The notes beneath the pieces are model-generated. The model saw only the letters and a list, made by a program, of their open reading frames with translations. It had not been told where the DNA came from and searched no databases. This document shows, piece by piece, positions 55,129 through 64,000 of a DNA stretch of 64,000 bases. The position numbers and the translations under genes were made by a program. Position 1 is the first letter of the stretch, and every line of letters begins with the position of its first letter. Source of the DNA: Blakeslea trispora (taxonomy: Eukaryota > Mucoromycota > Mucoromycetes > Mucorales > Choanephoraceae); contig JAIWNE010000124.1 of assembly GCA_025331445.1 (NCBI GenBank), positions 33,757 to 97,756 of the forward strand. Direction: 5' to 3'.

Positions 55129-57786
55129 ACATTGTGTTCTCTGAACAAACAGATCTGTGGAAGACCTTATAGCCTTGAATGTTGTCTTCTGTAAGATATT
55201 GCCAAGAAGAGCTCATGAGGACCCACTTTTGCACCGCCATGTATTGAAGCACCAATTGCATATTTGTAACGAAGTGTAAGCTATCCCTCTTAAGTTCAAA
55301 TAATTCATCGTTTTCTGATCCTTTTTCTTATATTTTTCATGCAGATATTGTAAGCTTGCTGAAAACAAAAAATGTCGATTTGGTTATCCAAAGCAGCCAG
55401 CACTAAGAACTGAGTTGGTTGAAGATACATGCATTTATGAGAGAGGTGTAGAAGACATGAACATTAACAACTACAATCCCTTCCTGCTTGCGGCATGGAG
55501 AGCAAACATGGACATACAATACAACAAAGGTGAAGCAGCTGCAAAATATCTTGCAAAGTACATGGCGAGAAACGAAGCAGAAGCAGTAGTGGAAGTATCA
55601 AACAAAGGCTCTGGATACTACCGAATGCAAGAAAAAAAAGGAAGAGAGCACTTCCAAAACAGAATTGTTGGCGCCATTGAAGCAGTCTATGATGTTATGG
55701 GATGGCATAAGCATCAAAGCTCTCGATCAGTTACGTGTTTGAAAACTGCTCTTCCGTCTGATGATAGAAGATTGTTAAAATCGGATATCAAAGACATTAG
55801 CCCAGACAGTGGCGAGATTTTTTCTCGTTCTCATGTTGGTAAGTAAAAGAGACAATACGTTGTAAGATTTTTGAAAACATCTAACCATTCCCTTAGAAAA
55901 ATACGAACAAAGAAATGGTGCTGAGAGCCTGACAATGCCTCAATTTTTTTGTCTTTACCGAGAAGAAGCCGTGGATGAAGAAGAAAGTTTGCTAGAACCT
56001 GAAAATTCTACCACTAGCCGTGGCCCTCTCCAACAACGATCATTTTATGATGGACTATTGCCAAAGACCATTCAATCAGCAAAAACAAATTATGTTTTGA
56101 GAAGAAAAGAATGTTACTGGCGAACATTCAATGAAAGCGAGTTCAATGGTGAAAAGTACTATTATCAACAGATTGTAACAAAAAAGGCTATATTTAACAA
56201 TACCTTTGAGAACTTGAAATATTCTTATCAGTCGCGGAGAGGTAAAAATCATCAAAATTATACTTCAGAAGTATCAGACAACAACTAATTAATGGTATTT
56301 GCTAAATAGATTACTTTGAGCATTTGATCAGTATCCCTCAAGAATCAGGTGCAATTGTAGTTGAAGAGCTTGAACAGTCAACCAAAGAAGATTTTGGTGA
56401 AGCGAACGACTTTGAAAGAGGACCAGAGGTTGCTTTCAGGGAGTTAAGCGTTATGCTGAACAATGCAAACAGTTTTCAGAAAAGTATCTTTAAAAGTGTC
56501 ATAAGCGAATTGAGAACGAACTCTGTTGTGTTTATCTCGGGTGTTGCTGATACCGGAAAGTCGTACTTATTAAAAATGTTTGAGAGACACTATAAAGCTC
56601 AAAACTACAGGGTAGTTTGAATGACTTTGCTATCTCTATATCCAAAATTAACACCTTATATTAAAACAGATTTTTAAATTGGCTCCAACCGGTGTAGCTG
56701 CACACAACATCAACGGTATGACAGTTCATCGCTTTTTCGGAATGAAGACCTCTACCAATACACCTGACTACAACAAGCTGGACAAACTTGTAAAACTGTA
56801 TCCCAAAGTAATGCTATTGATTGATGAGTACTCTATGATTGGCAATACGCTTTTAAATACTCTCAACGATGCATTGATAAGAACCACCAACAGATGTGTA
56901 GGCATGGGTGGCATAAAAACTCTGTTCTTTGGTGATATTGCCAGCTCTTACCGATAAAGATGAATGGAGGATCAATCTGGGATTTTGACATGTACAACTA
57001 CGCACCAAAGTGTTCGCTTCATATGCCTGTTAAACAAGTTGACTCTGAGTTGATTGCCGTCTCGAAAAAAGTCCGTATATGCGAGTTTGACGAGCAAGTT
57101 ATAAAGTTTATCAACAAGCGTACTGTCCTGGAAAACATGTCCCGACAAAATGCCTTCGTCTTTATACTACCAGAATCAACGTAGATAAGGCAAATACCAA
57201 AGATTTCGACGAGTTAGAAGGTGAAGCAATAACTTACAGTTCTCTTAATTCTTACAACGAAAATGCAAAGAAGTCCGCTATGAAGATACTCAGAAAAGAA
57301 ACAAGACTCCCAAAAGACTTGATTTTGAAAATAGGCATGCCGGTCATGCTAATTCAAAATCTAAACGTCAAAAAAGGGTGGGTTAATGGAACAATAGCAA
57401 TGATTGAAGAAATGGATGAAGAAAATATACGACTGAAGAAAAGCGAAAGTGAAGATGAACAAAGTGGCAGTATCTGGATTCAGCGAATTACTAGAATTGT
57501 TCCAGGAACGAGTTACGTGAGATCACAGTTTCCTGTTGTATCAGCTTTTGCAACAACCATACACAAAGCTCAAAGCCTAACAATCGACGCTGTTGCCATA
57601 CATTTAGACAACATGCTATTTCAAGGACAAATGTATGTTGCCATTTCTGGAGTTAGAAAAAGCCAAGACTTGTTCTTTTTTGGCTCAAAATTATCCTTAA
57701 CAATCAAAAGAAAATTTGGTTTGAACTTAGACGCTACAGATATTGTGGAATACTATGATAGCAAGCACCAAAAAACTGAGAATTGA
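55129..57786 (+). pseudogene. Helitron-3 Rep C-terminus and helicase
   Basis: Starts with the second half of the HUH region (CVL then a TGA where Trp is expected, near 55143). The relaxase core with Tyr residues (AAAKYLAKYMARNEAE, near 55535) is followed by a 58-nt intron (55839-55896), a 68-nt intron (56242-56309) and a 58-nt intron (56612-56669), all GT-AG. The helicase has GVADTGKSYLL (near 56540; Asp replaces the usual Gly of GxAGTGKS), LAPTGVAAHNI, LLIDEYSMI, FGDI, then, after frame changes near 56950 and 57180, GMPVMLIQNLN, ATTIHKAQS and QMYVAISGVR. It ends at TGA 57784-57786. The protein would nick and unwind DNA for rolling-circle transposition; here it is broken. Confidence 0.85.
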
Positions 57787-58774
57787 TTTTATTAGCTTAT
57801 TGAATAAAACAAATGTACCTAATAATGCACTTAAGATGTGAAAGTCATAGAGCTATACAACATCAAATCATTTGTAATAAAGTATTAAAAACATATACAA
57901 ACACTGTTCTCAATCGCTGTGTATTTTCACTGTTAGAAATTGAATAACTACTGAAGAGAAAAACCAGAACTTGACTTAGTGAGAAAGATATCGAACTGGG
58001 CAAAAAAGACATTTTCATTGGTTGAAATATTTGTAAGAACAAAAACTTTACAATGAGTGAATGGTTTATTCACTAAAGACTATTTACATGATTTTGTTAC
58101 GTTCCTGAAGTTGAGTGATCATACTATTTCCGATAGTTCCTGAGCATAATCTTATATTGTTTATAGTAATCATATTAATAACTATCATTCCTATTTTTTC
58201 TGCTTTTCTCTCTATAATATCATGTTAAGCTTATCTAAGTGTTCCATATCCATTGGTATGTAAATAGCTATCCAAAGATGGTATATGACTCAGTAACGGA
58301 ATAACTGAATTCTATAAATTTAGATCTAAAAGGTATGTATAAATTAAAATGAGCTTAAGGTAACGAGGTTTGGTTCAGTAGTAACTCAAGGTTTTCAAGA
58401 TCAGACTAGACTACTCAAGAGTATTCTGAGATATTGAGATACTATAAATGATCTTTTATTACTGATGTTATTTTACTAAAGTTTACCTGTGATATTAAGA
58501 TATTGTAAGGGATAAAGAAATATAACTGTCTTAATATCAAGGTCTTTTATACTATAACGTTAATTGAGAGTTATTATTAGCTGGTAGATTATACACTAAT
58601 AATGCTGGTGTAAGATTAGCGGAACTCTTGCGGAGTATGTGTCAGATTGATGGTGCAATTTGGGGTGTACGAGACACTTATAATTTATCCGAAAATGTGT
58701 GACCTGATGAACTCACAACAGGATGTATGTAGTAATAAATCAACTATATTTAGGCATTCTGCTACACTGTGCGT
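57787..58774. other. Non-coding spacer
   Basis: AT-rich sequence after Helitron-3 with no ORF worth calling. The Helitron 3' terminus should lie near its start, but no hairpin plus CTRR end could be picked out with confidence. Confidence 0.4.
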
Positions 58775-60023
58775 GTGTTTTTAAGATCTTTTGTATGAAT
58801 ACTGTCATTCTAATCATCTCATATATTTGTTTGTTATAAACAGTTATCTATCTAAAGTAAAGTTAAAATTCTTATACACTAGCTTTGTTCACACATAGAA
58901 TTGGTAAAACTTCTTTCATTGTCAAATTAAAACAAATTATTGATGATTACTTTTACTCTTTCGGCTGAGAGGTCAATTTGAAGCTTACCAACATCTCTAC
59001 TAAATAAATTGACGCTCATTCACAAATTACATTGTAACGCCCACCTCTTTTCACTCCGCTTCTTTCTCTCTGTGACTTTTCTTTTTCGAATATATATATC
59101 TCTAACAATTGCAACGTAAAATAAAGAACTAACCTTTACCTTCATCATATATCTAAAACTAAAAAGGGGTCATAGTACCTAATTGTTCTACTTTACTTTA
59201 TCTTTTTCAGTTTAACTTTACCTTTCCCTATTTCTTTTTCTTTAACCTCATCACTTGTGAGAACATATTCCACTACGGATAAGAATCTTACACGTGAACC
59301 CTTTCATTAAGTGACATAAATTTTGACAAGAATCTTCTTATACCGGAAGAACATATTCAAATAAAGTCCATAGTCCTCAATTATACGGATCCAATACAAG
59401 GAACATATTAATTGAAGGCATCCATAAGAAAGTGATTATTGAACGAATTCTTGTAAAAGATATAAAATCAATTCTATACTTCTCTTCTACATTAAAATAT
59501 CATAAATCCTCGTCTGAAGGAACGAAGCTTATTTTAATTATAAATTTGACTCATCTTTTTGTTTTGCAACCATAACAATACTCTGTTTAAGAGAAATAGT
59601 TATATTCAGAACACATAAATCATAAGCATCTAATTGAACACCTTCTCTTCAGAGATAAGAATCAATTACTTGACAAAGGTCTTTTAAACCACTTCATTCC
59701 ATTCATATTTTTGGTTCGCTACCTAATAGCGTGGTGCTCATTTCAAACTCATTTCAAACCCAAGCGGAAGCTACAACATATACACCACTCTCAAACAAGA
59801 GACAATTTCGAGTTTGATTTCAAATGCATCAACTAAAACTATTGTTGCTTCACCAATTCAATTAAAAGTATCAATTTGTAATTTAATCTGCTGACAATCA
59901 TTTATTGGAAACCTGTGATGGACAACACTATTCAATTTAAAGTGTTAGGCTACCATTTTTGTGCATCTAAGTGATTTAGTTGGACATTCCATTTTGATAG
60001 ATTTAATATCAACCATTATGCGA
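58775..60023 (+). repeat. Interspersed repeat R1, copy b, split by a solo LTR
   Basis: Aligns with 37101-37600 on both sides of the 743-bp insertion at 59033-59775. After removal it is about 506 bp. No coding potential. Confidence 0.8.
59033..59775 (+). mobile_element. Solo LTR (743 bp) inserted in repeat R1
   Basis: Begins TGTAACGCCC and ends GAAGCTACA, with ACAT duplicated on both sides (59029-59032, 59776-59779). R1 copy a has the uninterrupted site (ATTACATATACATC near 37363). No internal retroviral genes are attached, so this is an LTR left by recombination. Its sequence differs from the 320-bp Gypsy LTRs, so a second LTR family existed. Orientation is unknown; plus is given by convention. 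Confidence 0.82.
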
Positions 60024-60131
60024 TATATTGGGTCATTTAAGGTTACCATAAAATGACAATAAAATCGAATTGAAGTTTGGATGTTTCTGCTTTTAATATT
60101 CAAACAAGCTCATAGGATGTCTTGAGGAATA

Positions 60132-60284
60132 CAGTAGTTGCTCCATTTAAGGGTAGCCAAAAAACTTGAAAATTTCACCCTTAAATAGAATTGGTTTGGA
60201 GCTTGTATTGAAATTTTTTTTCAAACCCCACCCTTATATAAAGAATACCCTTAAATAGAACACCCTTAAATAGAGCGACTACTG
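60132..60284. mobile_element. 153-bp MITE of Tc1/mariner type
   Basis: Ends CAGTAGTTGCTCCATTTAAGG and the inverted CAGTAGTCGCTCTATTTAAGG, both flanked by TA (60130-60131, 60285-60286). The word CCCTTAAATAG occurs three times inside. No coding capacity; the ends do not match Tc1-A, B or C, so its helper is elsewhere. Confidence 0.85.
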
Positions 60285-60286
60285 TA

Positions 60287-61158
60287 TTTATGTCAATGAA
60301 TCGTTAAATTAGTTGAATGTTCTTAATTTATTTGGCTCGTGATGTATTACCTTTTAACCATAATCTTGGAAATCACAAACTGAAGCGACACTCTATCAGA
60401 AAAATACTTCAAACATAATTTATTAGTCAGCATTCTATTTAAGAGTTCAAGTTGCTTCATTCATGTATACAGCTACAAGAACGCTTGACACTTTCTTACC
60501 AGCTTTCTTTATAGATTCTGTTCTGAGTACTCCTTTAAGACCTCCTTTATAAAAACGTTCGTTTGATTGATCACTGATAACATTTGTTTATGCGAATACA
60601 AGACATTTTCTTTTTCAGTATGATTTTAATTTGAATCTGTTAATGCAATCATGCTTTCGTCCCATCACTGGCATATTTCCCATATATACTGGTCATTTAA
60701 TTTTCAGTCTCCCATTTTCTTTTCTCTTTTTTTGTCATTACTTGCACAGCAAAAGGTGAGCATTTTATTTTAATTTTTTACAAGCGTCATATAATCTATC
60801 AACATCACTAACTCTTTTGTTTTACAATAGCTATATGTATCAGGATCTTGGGTCACAAAAATTAAGCACTGTGTAACGAAATTTCTCGTCACAACTTTTA
60901 TAGGTATTTCGTCGGTATTAGACTTCTTTACTGGTAAAAAAAGTATTGTGACATAGGTATCTTACCTTTTGTCACAACACCTATCTTATTATGTAAGTAA
61001 AATGATTTCGGACCGGGATCTTGGTGCTCTCTCAAAATCAAAATTCATGCTTTTAAGACATATCAATGTAAACTAGCAATTTTTTAAAAAGATAGTATTG
61101 CTTTTGTACATGAATAAACGTATTATGTCTAGGTTGATATTTATTAATTTTGATTATT
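60287..61158. other. Non-coding spacer
   Basis: Nothing coding is visible. A stem TTGTGAC/GTCACAA with an internal GTA/TAC pair lies at about 60942-60975, in a stretch with further GTCACAA words near 60851 and 60892. Confidence 0.4.
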
Positions 61159-63497
61159 CTAAAGATATAAGAAAAGAGAAAAGAGAAAAGAGAAAAGAGA
61201 AAAGAGAAAAGAGAAAGAAAAGAACAAAGGATAAAAGAAGCATTTTAGGACATCATGAAGCTTATTGAGAAAAAGCTTCTCCGATACACGTTTTTCTTCT
61301 AATTGCTTCACTGCATCTTGCTCAGCCATGCCCTCACTAACAAGCTCTCTAATTTTGTTAATGATGGTGATGCGTCTTGAATACATCTTGCGCTTTAAAG
61401 ATCAAACTTTATTATCAGAATTTTCGTAAATAAATTTCCATTGATAGTGTTCCTTACCCTTTTCGTCTTTTCTCCAACTCGTCTTGTAAAGTCTATTGAG
61501 CTCATTAATAGAAGGAGTCCCTTCTAATCCAACTGTGAACTCCAGCCAAAGGTCAGGCACGGTTTTGACCCAGCGCTTCATGTTGTACTTGACTGGCTCA
61601 ACATTGGCAGTGTTGGTCTCGGGAATTGAATTAGGTTCACCAGTTGAGTTGCAGTTGTTGGCATTTACCAGTTCTTCTTCATCTACTACTGCTTCATTGC
61701 TGACTCTCGGGCCGTTCACAAAGTAAGCGCATGCAGACTTCAGCTGATCAAAGCTTGTTGCAATGTTTCGCATTGAAGCGTTGATTGCTGATAAGTTGTT
61801 GTCGTTGGAAGTGCTGCTGCTATTGATGATCGACCTGGTTGCTTGAGAGTTCATATGGTTGACAATTGTTGACACTGAATCCAACTTCATGTCTATGTTG
61901 TTCAACACAACTTCAATTTCAAAAACTATCTCCTTCAACTTCATCTCTTGAGGGGAATCTTGTTCGCGACAGGTTGCAAGCAGCAAGGTTTCGAATTCCA
62001 AAAAGAGAGGGTCACTGAACAAAGGATTTTGGAAGAGAGGATGGGTAGGGTAATCAATCTTTAGAAAAACCGAATCCTGTAAAAAGATTACTCTCAATTT
62101 CTTCAACAGCAAGAGAAAGCCTTGACCACAGATGGTTTTGGGGTATGTTGAAGAAGAGAGCTCTTCGGATCCTTCTGTATATCCAGATTCAACTCTTGAC
62201 AAAATTCGATCTACCAGTGGAAAGACCATTGCTTGCAAATCATCCGAAGGAGTCACTGACGCTCTTGGCAACGAGAATTGTCCACCAGCAGCAGGAAAAC
62301 CATTGATGACTCGAATGGACTGTCTAGGCAGGCTTGTCAAATAGTTGTTTTCCATATTTTGGGCATTCCATCTTCCATGTCTTCGCAATTGGTCTTCACT
62401 TGCACCTGCAATTTCCGCATGGCGGGCGCCACAATCACGACCAGCATGCGTCTTCTTCTGACTGTTAATACCACAAGCATCAAAAGCCTTGCAGACTGAC
62501 TTGTACTGAGTTGAATAGTCAATCTCATGTGTAACGCCTTTGTTTCTTTTGAGAACCTTGATGTCAAACTAGAGTTCGTTTCTTGACAGATCAGGAAAGT
62601 CCTCATTCATTATCTGCCATCGGTAAAAGAAATAAAAGGCAAGAGCACCGAAAGCACAGATCTTGTAATCCTTGTGGCGGATAGTTGCAGCATATTCTGA
62701 TCTACCAGTATGGTTCGTTTTGCCTTCTCTCATTAGAAGAACAAGAGTTGGACATTCAGAGTAGCCTTCGTCTTTAAGATCAAGTGTGAACAAGTTGGTC
62801 AAGTCCATTCTTCTAGTACTCTCTCCACGCAAAAGCATCAAGAACACTAATCGATCTCTCATCATACTTGTATTTGCACTGGTGAAATAGTACATAGAGA
62901 ACCGGATCAATTCGTCTGGTGTATATCCATCTTGAAGAGTACCGGCTCCACGATCTTTGTATGTGTTTCTCATTCAATCCGTTTCTTGTACTCACAACAC
63001 ACGCAAGTAAGTCTTGAGAAGAGAGCCACGAGGATTTTCGAAGTTGATGAGACCTATTGAAGTGGACTTTCGAACAGCATAGGGATCGACAACTGCTTTG
63101 ACATGCTGAGTGGATAGGGTTTACCATTGGCTTGAAGTTCACCCCTTTGAGTGCGTCTGGTCTTTCCTTCTCTTACAACAACTTCTTTCTAAAAGTCAAT
63201 AATCTTTTCTTCGGTAACATAGATGCCACTGACATATTGCTTTCTATTATAGAATTGCTAAATGCATGATGTTAGTTGAGACAAATTCATGCAGATTTAC
63301 TAATTCAATAATCTAAATCTTACAATGAATTTCGACTGTCTTTGATCACAAGCTTTCTTGGTATTGCTGCATCGAATTTCAACTTGCAATTGAAGAACAG
63401 AAGCTACTGTCTCATTACGACGCAAAGCTTCGTTGGCTTGTGCCTGATACACAGAATAAGGAGATGATGAGTTTTGGTTCTGAGAGTTGTTAGACAT
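61159..63497 (-). pseudogene. Crypton tyrosine recombinase with GCR1_C-like C-terminus
   Basis: Minus strand, ATG 63497. Exon 1 (to 63324) encodes a Gln/Ser-rich coiled N-terminus. A 66-nt GTAAGA...TTTAG intron (63258-63323, branch CTAAC) leads to QFYNRKQYVSGIYVTEEKI and a region with stops near 63190 and 63070. The recombinase core has the catalytic Arg in LMLLRGESTRRMDL (near 62830), a frame change near 62570, then HAGRDCGARHAEIAGASEDQLRRHGRW (His/Arg block, near 62445-62370) and a Tyr in MENNYL. A coiled region follows, and the GCR1_C-like DNA-binding domain (VPDLWLEFTVGLEGTPSINELNRLY, then YSRRITIINKIRELV) is split by TGA 61402-61404. Such proteins move DNA circles by Tyr-mediated recombination. 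This copy is dead. Its short direct-repeat boundaries were not found. Confidence 0.83.
61171..61219 (+). repeat. Microsatellite, 7-bp unit GAAAAGA
   Basis: About six to seven copies of a GAAAAGA-type 7-mer at the 3' end of the Crypton gene. In the antisense direction it encodes Phe/Leu/Ser, extending the Crypton frame with low-complexity residues to 61159. Confidence 0.9.
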
Positions 63498-63582
63498 GTT
63501 GTTTTTTCAATGAAATGTTGATAATTGAGAGAAATGAGAAGAAAGATTGAAAGAAAAAAGGCGTATATTGAATGGAGCTCTT

Positions 63583-63589
63583 TATATAA
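63583..63589 (-). promoter_or_regulatory. Candidate TATA box of the Crypton gene
   Basis: TATATAA on the minus strand about 86-92 nt upstream of ATG 63497, followed by AGAGCTCC. Position and sequence suit a core promoter, though in AT-rich DNA this may be chance. Confidence 0.4.
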
Positions 63590-64000
63590 CAAAAGGTAAA
63601 CTCAATCTCACAAAGTATACAATTGTTGCTCTTCATGAGTAATAATTATGCATTAACGGCTGTCAGTATACCTTACCGAACAGCTGAGTTTATTTTAAAA
63701 TGTACCGGAAATTGGTATGTTGCCTGAGTCACATTTATAGTGGTGACACATGTCGTGACTCACAATGAAGAGGGGAAGATACCTACTATGTATATCGCCT
63801 TATCATGAGAACATCTCAACAACTCAACTACGCTTCTCTTCTATTTCTTGGAATCCTTCAACTCTTCATCCATATATATTTGCTGTTCATCAATTTTGTA
63901 TATCCTTGCACCGCGGCGAAGAGGGTGTATATAGTGACTCAAATAATTGTGAAATAACTTTGCGAAATATTTTTTTTCATATGCGGTTTCAACGAAAAAT
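63590..64000. other. Upstream non-coding region with an inverted TGAGTCAC pair
   Basis: TGAGTCAC (63725-63732) and GTGACTCA (63755-63762) form an 8-bp inverted repeat around a 22-nt loop. Each arm contains the TGA(G/C)TCA core bound by Gcn4/AP-1 bZIP factors. It lies about 230 nt upstream of the Crypton start. Nothing else is recognised to the window end. Confidence 0.4.

Larger units (their letters stand above)
40392..57786 (+). mobile_element. Helitron-3, split by the Gypsy element
   Basis: Coding parts at 40392-41939 and 55129-57786 form one Rep/helicase gene with at least four short introns. Gypsy insertion falls in the HUH motif; removing it with one ACATT restores the frame through that motif. 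The termini of the Helitron were not located, so the limits given are those of its coding region. Confidence 0.8.

Noticed and set aside
1..64000. tRNA, rRNA and small RNA genes
   Set aside because: No tRNA B-box with acceptor-stem pairing and no rRNA-like block was found by eye; a covariance-model scan would be needed to exclude them.

Overview
The window is a transposable-element graveyard from a eukaryote, most likely an early-diverging fungus of the Mucoromycota. That placement is inference. It rests on the mix seen here (Tx1/L1-like LINEs with zinc-knuckle ORF1, a Crypton with a GCR1_C-like domain, MULEs with an OTU domain, chromodomain Ty3/Gypsy, several Helitrons, many Tc1/mariner copies), on short 48-71 nt GT-AG introns with CTAAC-like branch sites, and on strongly AT-rich spacers. 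I see no rRNA, tRNA or CRISPR, and only one plausible non-transposon gene (28992-29859, minus strand, itself carrying an in-frame stop).

Layout. 276-7640: LINE-1 (ORF1 plus ORF2, decayed), cut by Tc1-A (5480-7106). 7641-17688: Helitron-1, cut inside its Rep domain by MULE-2 (9415-15690, gene on minus), which is itself cut near its left end by MULE-1 (9442-13234, transposase plus OTU protease-like ORF). LINE-2 (17689-23438) then interrupts the Helitron-1 helicase at its Walker A motif. 23439-28980: about 5.5 kb without credible genes. 28992-29859: small three-exon minus-strand gene. 29930-30170: eroded LTR. 30577-32714: Tc1-B. 33496-36410: Tnp2/CACTA-like transposase pseudogene with three introns. 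36411-38440: non-coding, with copy a of repeat R1. 38440-40222: two Tc1/IS630 remnants. 40392-57786: Helitron-3, split by a 13.2-kb Ty3/Gypsy chromovirus on the minus strand (41940-55128, 320-bp LTRs, 5-bp target duplication ACATT). The chromovirus is split by Helitron-2 (47033-52788) and Tc1-C (45465-46793). 57787-61158: non-coding, with R1 copy b (cut by a 743-bp solo LTR) and a 153-bp MITE. 61159-63497: Crypton tyrosine recombinase on minus.

How it fits together. The order of insertion can be read directly: at four junctions (Tc1-C in Gypsy, Helitron-2 in Gypsy, Gypsy in Helitron-3, MULE-2 in Helitron-1) removing the inner element and one target-site copy makes the outer reading frame continue. 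Nearly every element is broken by stop codons, frameshifts or lost catalytic residues; only the Tc1-C transposase keeps a full-length ORF, and its first catalytic Asp is changed to Gly. Notable signals are a covarying 3' hairpin shared by the two LINEs, a variant zinc knuckle (C-x2-C-x4-H-x7-C) shared by LINE ORF1 and Helitron-2, and unusual hairpin arrays at both ends of Helitron-2.
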